From contig DAZU01000114.1 of the NCBI GenBank assembly GCA_002507425.1, positions 701-44,478 on the forward strand: a stretch of 43,778 nucleotides of DNA, read 5' to 3'. The stretch comes from Euryarchaeota archaeon UBA53 (lineage in GTDB: Archaea > Thermoplasmatota > Poseidoniia > Poseidoniales > Poseidoniaceae). The position numbers and the translations under genes are program-made. The notes beneath the pieces are model-generated. The model was not told where the DNA came from, did no database searches, and worked only from the letters and a program-made list of their open reading frames with translations. Below, one piece after another: positions 7,873 through 16,866 of the stretch (within the stretch, counting starts at the first letter, position 1; each line of letters opens with the position of its first letter).

Positions 7873-9369
7873 TCACTGACCAGTAATCAAGTGATGAAGT
7901 GTTCTGACATGGATGCCAGTTGCTCCAGTTTTCACTAATTTGTTGGTTTTTGCACCCCAAGCGGTTCCAGCGATATCCAAATGCGCCCAAGGAATTTGTT
8001 CATCTGAATCTTTTCCATTGGGAACGAATTGCTTCAAGAATGCTGCTGCAGTGTTAGAGCCTCCCCACCTACCTGCACCGAGGTTTCGAACGTCTGCAAT
8101 CTTAGAGTCTGTCATTTCTTTTTCAAATGCTTTGAAAAGTGGCATAGGCCAAGCAATCTCACCACAATGTTCGCCCGCTTTCTTTATGTTATTCAGTAAT
8201 TCATCATTGTTGGACCACAGACCACTTGCCTCGTGTCCCAGAGCCACAACACATGCACCGGTTAAAGTCGCTAAGTCGATTATATAGGATGGATTGAGCT
8301 TCATTCCTGTATACCACAAACCGTCCGCCAAGACAAGTCGGCCTTCTGCATCTGTGTTCAGAACTTCGACTGTCTTTCCAGAGTATGTCTTGATTACGTC
8401 CCCTGGGCGCTGAGCGTTAGAAGATGGCATATTCTCTGCCATACAAGCGACTCCAATTACCCTGTCTTTATGGCCGGATGCAACGATTGCCTGCATGACT
8501 CCAAATGTTGTAGCTGAACCGTGCATGTCATACTTCATTTCGTCCATGGACGGCGGTGGTTTTAGTGAAATACCACCAGTATCGAATGTTATACCTTTAC
8601 CAACAATGCAAGGACTTGGCCCGGGCTTGTCTCCGTTTATTTCAAAGATAACCATACAAGGCTTTCTTGCAGAACCCATTCCGACCCCGACTAAACCTCC
8701 CATGCCAAGAGAAAGAGCCTCATCGTAAGTGATTACCTTAACGTGAACGTTTTCATGCTCCTCTCCAAATTCAATTGCTTGTTGAGCGTAGGCCATAGGA
8801 TAGAGATCGTTTGGTGGAGCATTTCCTAAATCTCTAGCGAGGTAGACGCCAGTTGCAACTGCGGCGGATAATTCGGCTGATTCTTGAAGAGATTTCGTTT
8901 TGTCATTTTCACATGTCACATGTGCGGTTATTTCCCCACTTTCAGAATCATCATCATCGTCTTTGGATTTGTATTTGTCATACGAGTAATCTCGCAATAT
9001 CATTCCTTCAACAAAAGCACCCATGTGTTCGACCTCAACACCAGCAAATTTCACTGTTAGAGTCTTTCCATGCATTTTCTTCAGACCTGCTGTTATCTTT
9101 GCACCAGCTTCGCGCATTGACTGTAAAGTAGCGTCTTCCATCTTTCCTAAACCTACGAGAATTGCTTTGCCTCCTTCGGTTCCTGCAAGTGTCATAACTG
9201 AGCCAGATTTACCCTTGAAGTCACCTGCACTCAGGACTAGCTCAATTTGACTCTTGAGGGTGCGATGGACCCCCTCTTCTGTGCCTTGCGCCATGCCCTT
9301 ACTATCTTGCCATACTGGAAGAACTAGTGTTCCGTTAATATTTCCGTTAGTGTCTACCATTACCTTCAT
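7873..9369 (-). CDS. pepA: leucyl aminopeptidase (M17 family)
   Basis: About 498 residues from ATG 9369 (MKVMVDTNG); an in-frame ATG at 9417 would add 16 residues. GGTGAGA just before ATG 9369 favours the shorter form. The C-terminal catalytic domain holds GKGITFDTGGISLK with the metal and catalytic Lys (about 258), the signature NTDAEGRL (about 338-345) and DLATLTGA. Asp, Glu and Lys ligands of the two-metal site are in place. The N-terminal macro-like domain carries an unusual acidic insert (KSKDDDDDSESGE, about 134-146). Such enzymes remove N-terminal residues from peptides in the cytoplasm. It lies 57 bases after a secreted carboxypeptidase gene on the same strand, so the two may form a peptide-use unit. 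Confidence 0.95.
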   Translation of the reverse strand: MKVMVDTNGNINGTLVLPVWQDSKGMAQGTEEGVHRTLKSQIELVLSAGDFKGKSGSVMTLAGTEGGKAILVGLGKMEDATLQSMREAGAKITAGLKKMHGKTLTVKFAGVEVEHMGAFVEGMILRDYSYDKYKSKDDDDDSESGEITAHVTCENDKTKSLQESAELSAAVATGVYLARDLGNAPPNDLYPMAYAQQAIEFGEEHENVHVKVITYDEALSLGMGGLVGVGMGSARKPCMVIFEINGDKPGPSPCIVGKGITFDTGGISLKPPPSMDEMKYDMHGSATTFGVMQAIVASGHKDRVIGVACMAENMPSSNAQRPGDVIKTYSGKTVEVLNTDAEGRLVLADGLWYTGMKLNPSYIIDLATLTGACVVALGHEASGLWSNNDELLNNIKKAGEHCGEIAWPMPLFKAFEKEMTDSKIADVRNLGAGRWGGSNTAAAFLKQFVPNGKDSDEQIPWAHLDIAGTAWGAKTNKLVKTGATGIHVRTLHHLITGQ

Positions 9370-9425
9370 TGTCTCACCATACCAACGCAGATGTGTTTGG
9401 CTCTTGAAGATGTGCATGATACGGC

Positions 9426-10853
9426 CTAATCTAGTAATTCGGCCTCGAGAATGGAATTGTCGAGAATTTCTAGAGGCTTTTCTTCTCTAGACCACCAAAA
9501 CGCAAATGCTAGTGCTGATAATGGGATTGCGCCTACCTGCATTGCCCAAATCAGGTTAGTCAGGGATGAACTGGTAGTGTAAGATTTCAATTTCGCTATG
9601 TCGATTGTCTCGTTTACCCATTGTGAGGAGTGAACTACACGCTTCTGGTATGATAATCTCCACTCTCCGCCGTCAAATTCAAATCCATTGCTAGTCAATG
9701 ATTTACTACTTGATGCATTTGAGGTGAAGTTTTCTGATTCCCAAAGCACCTTATCATTATCGATATATTGCAATGTCGCATTTCTAGTACTAGCCCGGCC
9801 CATATTATTGACTGTGAAAGTTACCTCATCGTCATCGATTGATAACGATTCCAAGACTAAGCGCGCTCTCCAGTAGTAAATATTGTTGATGAGGTATCTC
9901 ATCACATCAAGTTCTTCGCCCAATCTCTCGTTGACATCTTCAAACGTGAATAACAGGAATTGATCATCATCTGTCTCAAATGTGAAGGTTGGGAACCCCA
10001 TTACTCCATAACCATAGTCTCGACTTGTTCCACAGTTGGGGTAAAGTCCTTGATTGGCATTCTGAATTGGTATATCTGAGATGTTGCCATTTACATCTTC
10101 TCTTATTCCATGAAACAATTCCCAATCTGAGGGTTGGTCTGGCCATTTACCCCAGGGATACAGCATAATCCACACGCCTGTGTGCATGGTGATATACAAG
10201 TCAGCATCTTGGACATGTGAATTCATGTAGTCTGCGTTAGCTCTAGTCTCAGGTTCACTAAATGGGCCAGAGCCTGGAGCGAAGGGGTCACTTGGAGAAC
10301 AATCATCCCAAAAGTGATCATAATTCCGGTTAAGGTCTATACCCGTTGGCACGGGTTCGCTAACCAGTGGGTTTGCTGCGGTTGTAAGATTTAGATTATG
10401 TCGTGTATCAGCATCATTACCGTCTGGGTTGAGCATTATCAATATGTGGAGTTCTGTATTCTGTAAGACATCTACTGCCTCTTGGTTACCTGCGTTCCAC
10501 TCATTGATATACCATTTTGCCGTGAGCCATGCAAGAGCAGTACCAAGGTATTCGTTTCCATGATGCCCCCCATCTATGTAGATTATTTCCTTTGCATCGC
10601 CGTTGATCTTTGTTTCGTTTGACCAATCAGATAAAACAAGCATCCACAATTCTCTACCAAGATATGACTTGCCGATGCTTGATAATTCAACAATATCTGG
10701 ATTATCATCTGACCAATCTTTCAATTCTTGGGTAAGTGCAAGGTAGCTCATGAAAATATGATTGTCCACCGGCTCTCCTGGCCAATTTTGTTCCGCTACA
10801 ACTAAAGTTGGTGCTACGATGAGCGTTGCAAGAATTATTGCTACCACGCGCAT
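9426..10853 (-). CDS. secreted, membrane-anchored M14 metallocarboxypeptidase
   Basis: About 475 residues from ATG 10853, chosen because it opens a clean signal peptide (MRVVAIILATLIVAPTLVVA); a TTG at 10925 is upstream in frame. Zinc-site residues are seen in GGHHGNEYLG (His98-x2-Glu101) and the third His in the TMHTGV segment. GIDLNRNYDHFW is the substrate-carboxylate and Arg motif, and FTFETDD contains the catalytic Glu. A roughly 100-residue beta-rich domain follows, then a hydrophobic helix (LTNLIWAMQVGAIPLSALAFAF) and a short cytoplasmic acidic tail. The mature enzyme should face outward and trim C-terminal residues from peptides, which suits a protein-degrading heterotroph. It precedes pepA on the same strand. 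Confidence 0.93.
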   Translation of the reverse strand: MRVVAIILATLIVAPTLVVAEQNWPGEPVDNHIFMSYLALTQELKDWSDDNPDIVELSSIGKSYLGRELWMLVLSDWSNETKINGDAKEIIYIDGGHHGNEYLGTALAWLTAKWYINEWNAGNQEAVDVLQNTELHILIMLNPDGNDADTRHNLNLTTAANPLVSEPVPTGIDLNRNYDHFWDDCSPSDPFAPGSGPFSEPETRANADYMNSHVQDADLYITMHTGVWIMLYPWGKWPDQPSDWELFHGIREDVNGNISDIPIQNANQGLYPNCGTSRDYGYGVMGFPTFTFETDDDQFLLFTFEDVNERLGEELDVMRYLINNIYYWRARLVLESLSIDDDEVTFTVNNMGRASTRNATLQYIDNDKVLWESENFTSNASSSKSLTSNGFEFDGGEWRLSYQKRVVHSSQWVNETIDIAKLKSYTTSSSLTNLIWAMQVGAIPLSALAFAFWWSREEKPLEILDNSILEAELLD

Positions 10854-10973
10854 GACATACCCAGCAAATAATCTATCATCAATCTGACTGTTATTTTTTG
10901 TCACATCATCAGTGATTTTTTGCAATATCGAATTAAATAATTCAATTGTAAAATCAATATCGCAATTGAAATA

Positions 10974-12269
10974 TTAGCCCTGTATGTAGCTGAACAAAAT
11001 AGGGACGACGATTGTGGCATCAGACTCAATGATGTGCATCGGAGTGCTTGGGGCTAATTTACCCCAAGTAATCTTCTCACTAGGAGAAGCTCCCGAGTAT
11101 CCACCATATGACATAGTAGATTCTGAAATTTGGGCAAACCATGCCCACATCGGAGCATCATGCTGTAAATCCTGACGTAGCATCGGGACCACACAAATAG
11201 GGAAATCACCAGCAATACCTCCACCGATTTGTAAGAATCCTATGGGACTATCTAAATTCTTATACCAATTTGCTAAATGAATCATGTAGTCTATACCTGT
11301 CTTAATTGCGGATCTTTCTACGTTACCGTTTATGCAATGTGCTGCAAATATATTTCCTAATGTCGAGTCCTCCCATCCGGGGACGTATATTGGAATACCT
11401 GCATCTTTTGCTGCGATTAACCAAGAATCTGTTCGAGGTATGTCCGCATCAAGATGATCTAGTATTGCCATTAGATGTTCGTGAGGAAAAGCAGGTTTGC
11501 TATTCCATTCATCAAGTATCTTGTCTTCAATATGGCGAATTGCTTCTTTTTCAGGAATACAAGTATCTGTTACCCTATTGAACCCTTTTCTGTGCAACTC
11601 CGCTTCATCCTCTAGAGTTAAACTACGCCATGTCTGGATTTTCTTATATTTCGAATGGGCTACAAGATTGAAGACGTCCTCTTCTAAATTTGCACCCGTG
11701 CAAGTAATAGCATGAACTTTTCCAGATCGGATAAGTGGTGCGAGTGAGCGCCCGATTTCTGCTGTACTCATTGCTCCAGCTAGTGTCAACATCAATTTAC
11801 CACCTGATTTTAGAAACTCATCTAAAGATTCTGCGCAGCTACGAAGCGCACCAGCATTAAAATGTTGAAAATGCCTTTTTACAAATTCTCGCATACCCTC
11901 CGTGTCTGACTCTGATACGAATCGTCCAACTTTATTACGGCGATTTATTTTCATGATTGGATACTTTTCTCGAAGGCCTTCTTCAATTACCTCGATTATT
12001 GATTCTGGATCTGTGTCTCCACAGGAGAATGCATCTATTGCTAACATCCCCGACTCTGAATAACAATGAGCAGTGACATGGCTTTCGTCGAGCAGAATCA
12101 CTGATGCAAAACCTGGAGGTGATTGTGTTCCATCAAATTCCTCAATATGTGAATGTACCCTGCGAGCTCCCGACTTATCTACTGCTGCCTCCATCAAGGA
12201 AAGTATCCAGGAACCATCAACTCCAACAACACCAGTACAATCTAACATGACATGAGCACCCTGCGTCAA
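10974..12269 (-). CDS. S-adenosylmethionine decarboxylase (SpeD) fused to a deoxyhypusine-synthase-like domain
   Basis: One uninterrupted 431-residue frame joins two enzymes. Residues 1-105 are prokaryotic SpeD: GAHVMLDCTG at the N terminus, LLDESHVTAH with the Glu62-Ser63 self-cleavage site that makes the pyruvoyl cofactor, His68, and Cys83 in FSCG. Residues 120-431 belong to the deoxyhypusine synthase family: the NAD-site segment AITCTGANLEEDV, the QIGGGIAGD loop and the active-site Lys404 in ITWGKLAP. The canonical spermidine-site motifs (HHI-x-N and QEFDGS) are not present, so the second half may be a SpeY-like homospermidine synthase or a variant DHS. The TTG start at 12269 is favoured because ATG 12248 would cut the conserved G-x-H strand; AGGTAGGTGA precedes it. 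It begins 4 bases after the agmatinase stop, so coupled translation is likely. Confidence 0.93.
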   Translation of the reverse strand: MTQGAHVMLDCTGVVGVDGSWILSLMEAAVDKSGARRVHSHIEEFDGTQSPPGFASVILLDESHVTAHCYSESGMLAIDAFSCGDTDPESIIEVIEEGLREKYPIMKINRRNKVGRFVSESDTEGMREFVKRHFQHFNAGALRSCAESLDEFLKSGGKLMLTLAGAMSTAEIGRSLAPLIRSGKVHAITCTGANLEEDVFNLVAHSKYKKIQTWRSLTLEDEAELHRKGFNRVTDTCIPEKEAIRHIEDKILDEWNSKPAFPHEHLMAILDHLDADIPRTDSWLIAAKDAGIPIYVPGWEDSTLGNIFAAHCINGNVERSAIKTGIDYMIHLANWYKNLDSPIGFLQIGGGIAGDFPICVVPMLRQDLQHDAPMWAWFAQISESTMSYGGYSGASPSEKITWGKLAPSTPMHIIESDATIVVPILFSYIQG

Positions 12270-12273
12270 ATTT

Positions 12274-13209
12274 TCACCTACCTTTTGCTATGTGGGCTGC
12301 AACTACCTTTGTTGCAATCATTGCAGCCGTAAATTGTGTAAGTGGACTTCCTGCTTGTGGCACGATTTCATTGATATCTGCGCTAATAACGTTGCAATTA
12401 GCAAAAGCATGTTCAATTGTTTCAATTACATGCCAATAAGACAATCCACCAGGAACTGGGGTTCCAGTTGCTGGAACCAGAGAGCCATCTAGTCCGTCAA
12501 TGTCAATTGTTAAGTGAATAGGGCCTTCTATATTCTCAATCGAGGATAACCATTCTGACCAAACATCACTACCCTTGATTGGATGGAATATATCCTTTGC
12601 AAAAGTAGAATGAATTCTTTTATCCGTTTTCATAGTCTGCAATTCGCCAAAGCTGTATGCCCTAATTCCGACTTGGTGAACCCCTAATGCACCGGCATCT
12701 AATGCACGTGAAATGGCGCATGCATGAGAATATGGATCACCATCTAGTTCTTGCCTTAAGTCAGCGTGTGCATCTATTTGGATGAGTGTTACTTTATGCG
12801 GACATCCTCGCAATATTGCTGGTAGCATCCCATGTTCCCCTCCCAAGAAAATTGGGAATGCTCCGCTATCATATTGGCTTTTGGAATATTTTGATATTCC
12901 ATCAAGTTGTTCATTGAGCGTTGCTCCTTTTCCATCCCATGCCTCAACAGTTCGAATTATCTTTCCTGCCGGTAATTCTTCATCTAAGAGGTCATCATAT
13001 AATTCAACTTGAAGAGATGCCGCAATACACTCCTGTGGACCATTGACTGTTCCTTGGCCGTAAGATGTTGTAAGCTCATAGGGGACTTGAGCGATAACGA
13101 TATCTGGGTCTCCTTTCACATCTGGGAGGCCAAGGAAATTTGGCCCCGGAGTAACCTCACCCATGTTACAATCGGGATTATTTCTACCTTTGAAGTGCTC
13201 GATTGGCAA
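12274..13209 (-). CDS. speB: agmatinase / ureohydrolase
   Basis: About 311 residues from TTG 13209; ATG 13164 is a shorter alternative. Manganese ligands of the arginase fold are visible: GGEH (His126), DAHAD (Asp146, His148, Asp150) and TIDIDGLD (Asp236, Asp238). SHACAI and PATGTPVPGGL are typical of agmatinase rather than arginase or formimidoylglutamase. The enzyme splits agmatine into putrescine and urea in the cytoplasm. It is the first gene of a two-gene unit with the SpeD/DHS-like fusion, so putrescine made here can feed aminopropyl- or aminobutyl-transfer steps. No arginine decarboxylase or spermidine synthase is in the window. TATA-like sequence exists in the divergent gap upstream. 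Confidence 0.92.
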   Translation of the reverse strand: MPIEHFKGRNNPDCNMGEVTPGPNFLGLPDVKGDPDIVIAQVPYELTTSYGQGTVNGPQECIAASLQVELYDDLLDEELPAGKIIRTVEAWDGKGATLNEQLDGISKYSKSQYDSGAFPIFLGGEHGMLPAILRGCPHKVTLIQIDAHADLRQELDGDPYSHACAISRALDAGALGVHQVGIRAYSFGELQTMKTDKRIHSTFAKDIFHPIKGSDVWSEWLSSIENIEGPIHLTIDIDGLDGSLVPATGTPVPGGLSYWHVIETIEHAFANCNVISADINEIVPQAGSPLTQFTAAMIATKVVAAHIAKGR

Positions 13210-13242
13210 GTTATGACCGTTGGGTTAATATGGGACGGTGTC

Positions 13243-13250
13243 TAATATAG
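13243..13250 (+). promoter_or_regulatory. TATA-like element in the speB/13270 divergent gap
   Basis: The sequence taatatag ends 20 bases before ATG 13270, a spacing that suits a leaderless transcript. Its complement could also serve the speB side. Read by eye only. Confidence 0.4.
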
Positions 13251-13269
13251 ATAATACTCATCGGGTAGA

Positions 13270-13728
13270 ATGTCGAGGGACACTCTTTCGAGACGAGGTG
13301 ATTGCATGGGAATGACAATGGCTGAATTAACAGAAGCAATTAGACAGCATATCGATATGGAAATGGACCCTGAAGTAGCTTGTGGAATGGCTGAGCACGC
13401 ATTAGGGTTCTTCGGCTTTTATGACAGAATAATCGATAACGCACTGGAACCAACTGACCGTAACCTGTTTTACATGTTTCAAGATTATGACTTATTGACT
13501 ACCGAGTCAGAAGAAACGACATTATGGGATGGCAGAGAGTGGAGAATTCACTACTGGAGATTCAAACCTGAGTTAAGAGAACGCGTTGAAGCCTACATGA
13601 ACCGAGAAGTCGAGGTCGTCGAGATTGATCCTTTCGGTGATGTATACGGTGACGGAGGAAGTATTTGGATGAGAGAGGGCGATAAGCCTGTTAATCCAAA
13701 CGCATTTACATCCGACCATTGGGGATGA
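13270..13728 (+). CDS. small conserved acidic protein, possibly DUF6015-like
   Basis: A 152-residue soluble protein. ATG 13270 is the first candidate; ATGs at 13306, 13312 and 13318 follow after a GAGGTGA ribosome-site-like sequence, so the true start may be one of these (MTMAELTEAI...). The segment from MAELTEAIRQHIDM to GFFGFYDRIIDNALEP is helical. DGREWRIHYWRF resembles a small domain I associate with Thermoplasmatota proteins of the DUF6015 type. That name is from memory and uncertain. No catalytic motif is visible. It is followed at 41 bases by the large surface-protein gene on the same strand. Function unknown. Confidence 0.78.
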   Translation: MSRDTLSRRGDCMGMTMAELTEAIRQHIDMEMDPEVACGMAEHALGFFGFYDRIIDNALEPTDRNLFYMFQDYDLLTTESEETTLWDGREWRIHYWRFKPELRERVEAYMNREVEVVEIDPFGDVYGDGGSIWMREGDKPVNPNAFTSDHWG

Positions 13729-13768
13729 GCAGAGATACACAAGTCTTGAAGAGGAGCAGGCCCTCCTT

Positions 13769-16717
13769 ATGTTCATGAAAGCCAGAGTTACTATACTGGT
13801 TCTACTGTTTCTGGCCTCCACAATTCCGCTATCCAGCGCAAACGAGACCGACAACGTCACAATTACAACTGACTGGACTAATGACCATGCCTACATCATT
13901 TCTGGTAACGTCGACATATCAGAAATATCAGCGACTCACATTCATTCAGGCGAGCCTCTTGATGTGGGTTTAATTTACGACACTACCGAGGAGAACCTGA
14001 AAATTATTCTCAATACAACAATAGCATACGGAGATGAAATTACAATATCTGCCGGAGAGGTTTCCAGAAGTCTGACTGTTGGGTTTTGGGGGCAACCGAT
14101 AGACGACCATGAGGTGACACTAAACTCTCAATGGACTATGGACCAGCAGTGGGAAAACGAGAACGGCAGCCAAAAGTATATTCTGGCTTTCAACGGACAA
14201 GGGTGGCAGCAAAGAATTGGAAGTTCTCTTGAATCATGGGAGATGGGTAATGGAACTTTACTGCTACTTTCAAGCACAGGTGAAGGAATAACCTCGATGG
14301 ATATCAATCTAACCTCTGTCTGGAAAAATGAAACCTCTTTGGATGGCATAATGACTGGGCAGGTTTTCGATGCTAGGGGAAGTGGAATTATTCAACTTGA
14401 CACGAATAACGAAGATGGAGATATCAAAATTCAAGGCGAAATTAGTGATGCTTGGATTAACCGAAGCATGATTGGAGACATTATCGACGAACGTTTCAGA
14501 CTAGAAGCTAACGGCTCTATTTCACTCTCTGCTGAAGATGAAGATAGTTTGATTGACTTAGATGGTGAAGTTGCGGTTTTGCTTATCGAAACCTGGGATT
14601 CTAACGGCACAAGAAAGCTATCACACACTCAATTTGAGGCAACTGCAGACATGACATTACAAGACAATGAGTCTCGAATGGACTTATCATTAGATACCTT
14701 CGAATCGATTGAAAGGTGGGAGGATGGAGTTAGAACTGACCAGTTTAACAAAATGACTGGCCATGGTTCATTTGGATTGTCTGATTCAGATGAAAATACA
14801 AGTGTCCAGATCAACGGAACCGTACATGACTTCCACACTGAATCAGAAGATGGATTAGTTATTGTTGATAACTTGCACGTCGATGGCAGAATAACTGGAG
14901 ATGCACAAGGCACGTTTGGAGTAGTTAGAGGGATTGAACAGGAAGCTAGGCAAGCAAACAAGACAGGGGTTATGTATGACGTAGTGATTGTTCACCAAGA
15001 GGAATGGTTCAACATTACTGGGATATCTGCGCTTCCAAATTCCAATCTAGGAGCTGGTGCACATCATAATGAGTCTTGGTCTTATGATGCAAAACAAACT
15101 CATTGGGAGAACCGAACGATTCGAACAGTTTGGGAACAGACAGGTCCTGATCCAAGTAGTGGCGACATAATTTACGAAAACTCCCCGATACAATCACAAC
15201 CAGAACCCCCAACAGTTGAAAATGCAATCGGAGATGTTACTGTTAGCAGAGAGACTGGGTTTTCTCCTGTTAGCTCAGTACCTGGAGATGTTTTTACATT
15301 AAATCAGCAGGATGGAATGGAACTGACTGTAACCACAGGGGGTTACATGACAGTACAAATCGATGGGCATCTTGTGGATACTGTTTCTTGGACAGGAAAC
15401 TATTCCGGAGGAGTATTTGGAAATGCATCTGGTAACCTGATCATTGATGGGCCGTTATCTGGATTAAACGTAGAGATAAATCGTGATTTCCAAATAGAAT
15501 TCGGAGATGAAGGAGAACTCGTATTCCTAAGCGAGAATCAATCTGTAAACAGAGTCTTGTCTCCTTCCATTATTTCTGTATATGACAATAGTGAACCCGT
15601 TATTGAGTCTATCTCTCTTGCCCAGGGTGTAGTTACAGGAGAAGGAGGCGCTCCTGGGTATCTAGAGGTCAAAGTCTCGGACATTGATTATAATGTTGAA
15701 AGAGTAATTGTAGATGCGAGTTCAATAGGAATTAACCAGACCATTGCACTAAATGATAGAGGATTAAATGGCGACCTTGTGATTGGAGACGATGTTTGGA
15801 CTACTGAAATACACGTTATGGGGATAGAATTTGGAGAGTTGCCATTAAACATTACAGCAATAGATGCATTTGATGAATCAAGCAATCGATCTGCGAATAT
15901 TACAGTCCTAAACCAAGCTCCTAGATTGACATATTTTGAAGCTGTTCCAACAATTCTTTCCAGAGGAGAAGTTATGATAGTAAATGCAGAAGTCATAGAC
16001 GGCCATGGCGTGAACTCTGTATCCGTGGATTTCAGAGACTTTGGAGGGAACATGACCGATTTGAACAGGGTTGGAGACATCTGGATAGGACAGGTTGAGA
16101 TTCCAAACGGAATGAGTCCTGGAAAGCACATTTTCAAAATGCGAATGGTAGATAACGAAGGATCTGCGATTACTGTGGAAAAGGTCAGCAGTTCTGGACA
16201 ACATCACCTACCATTGAGCAGTGACCAAGAACTAGAAGTTACGGTAATGAATGAGGCGCCAATCATAAATGTAGGTGAAACTAGGATAATTGAGGTTGGC
16301 GATGATCAGGTAGAATACACTCTTACAGTAGAAGTATTAGATCCAGATGGCCTCTTTTGGGTTAAGACCAATTTAGACTCTCTAGCGCCCCCTGGAGAGT
16401 CAAATTCATGGCTGTCAATGTCATCAAATGGAAATGGAACTTATTCTATACAGCTTACTGTAAAGACCTACATCGCTTTAGGAACATATGAAGTTAGAAT
16501 TAAAGCAATGGATTCATATGGAACTCAAACTGGAGAGGAATCATTGTCCATCACACTGAAATCTCCTAGCAATGATAATGTTGACGTAAGTGAGTCTGGG
16601 ATGGTGACCATCATTGCCGGAATCGGCTTGGGACTATTATTAATCGTTGGAGGCATTTTGTATGTAATGAGAGGTTCTGACGAGGAAGGTGGCCTTGGCG
16701 GCTTTGGTAACATTTGA
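13769..16717 (+). CDS. large secreted surface protein with C-terminal membrane anchor
   Basis: A 982-residue protein. The N terminus (MFMKARVTILVLLFLASTIPLSSA) is a signal peptide; ATG 13775 would serve equally. The first roughly 500 residues are beta-rich, acidic and full of N-x-S/T sites. The rest resembles tandem Ig- or cadherin-like domains: PVIESISLAQG, APRLTYFEAVP and APIINVGETRI each open a new repeat of about 100 residues with DxxG-type loops. It ends with one helix (MVTIIAGIGLGLLLIVGGILYVM) and a short Gly/Asp tail. The layout is that of an archaeal envelope or adhesion protein. I recognise no catalytic domain. It is likely expressed with, or just after, the 152-residue protein upstream. 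Confidence 0.9.
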   Translation: MFMKARVTILVLLFLASTIPLSSANETDNVTITTDWTNDHAYIISGNVDISEISATHIHSGEPLDVGLIYDTTEENLKIILNTTIAYGDEITISAGEVSRSLTVGFWGQPIDDHEVTLNSQWTMDQQWENENGSQKYILAFNGQGWQQRIGSSLESWEMGNGTLLLLSSTGEGITSMDINLTSVWKNETSLDGIMTGQVFDARGSGIIQLDTNNEDGDIKIQGEISDAWINRSMIGDIIDERFRLEANGSISLSAEDEDSLIDLDGEVAVLLIETWDSNGTRKLSHTQFEATADMTLQDNESRMDLSLDTFESIERWEDGVRTDQFNKMTGHGSFGLSDSDENTSVQINGTVHDFHTESEDGLVIVDNLHVDGRITGDAQGTFGVVRGIEQEARQANKTGVMYDVVIVHQEEWFNITGISALPNSNLGAGAHHNESWSYDAKQTHWENRTIRTVWEQTGPDPSSGDIIYENSPIQSQPEPPTVENAIGDVTVSRETGFSPVSSVPGDVFTLNQQDGMELTVTTGGYMTVQIDGHLVDTVSWTGNYSGGVFGNASGNLIIDGPLSGLNVEINRDFQIEFGDEGELVFLSENQSVNRVLSPSIISVYDNSEPVIESISLAQGVVTGEGGAPGYLEVKVSDIDYNVERVIVDASSIGINQTIALNDRGLNGDLVIGDDVWTTEIHVMGIEFGELPLNITAIDAFDESSNRSANITVLNQAPRLTYFEAVPTILSRGEVMIVNAEVIDGHGVNSVSVDFRDFGGNMTDLNRVGDIWIGQVEIPNGMSPGKHIFKMRMVDNEGSAITVEKVSSSGQHHLPLSSDQELEVTVMNEAPIINVGETRIIEVGDDQVEYTLTVEVLDPDGLFWVKTNLDSLAPPGESNSWLSMSSNGNGTYSIQLTVKTYIALGTYEVRIKAMDSYGTQTGEESLSITLKSPSNDNVDVSESGMVTIIAGIGLGLLLIVGGILYVMRGSDEEGGLGGFGNI

Positions 16718-16743
16718 GATAATCGAGTAATTGCCGACAAGCG

Positions 16744-16750
16744 TTTATAC
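16744..16750 (+). promoter_or_regulatory. TATA box of tRNA-Gly
   Basis: The sequence tttatac is centred 30 bases upstream of the first base of the tRNA, the usual place for an archaeal TATA box. Confidence 0.55.
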
Positions 16751-16776
16751 CCCCTTCCAATCCGATGGTCTACTTA

Positions 16777-16851
16777 GCGAGAGTAGTGTAGTGGTTATCA
16801 CCGAGCGTTGCCAACGCTTGAACCCGGGTTCGAGTCCCGGCTCTCGCACCA
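16777..16851 (+). tRNA. tRNA-Gly (GCC)
   Basis: A complete cloverleaf can be drawn. The acceptor arm GCGAGAG pairs with CTCTCGC, the D stem GTG pairs with CAC, and the anticodon stem GAGCG/CGCTT holds loop TTGCCAA with anticodon GCC. The T stem CCGGG/CCCGG closes loop TTCGAGT. Discriminator A is followed by an encoded CCA. No intron. Confidence 0.96.
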
Positions 16852-16866
16852 CGTTAACCAACAGAT

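Noticed and set aside
9426..13209. Possible genomic island around the bacterial-like peptidase and polyamine genes
   Set aside because: No integrase, tRNA-end repeat, insertion sequence or sharp composition change was seen; gene packing is like the rest of the window.
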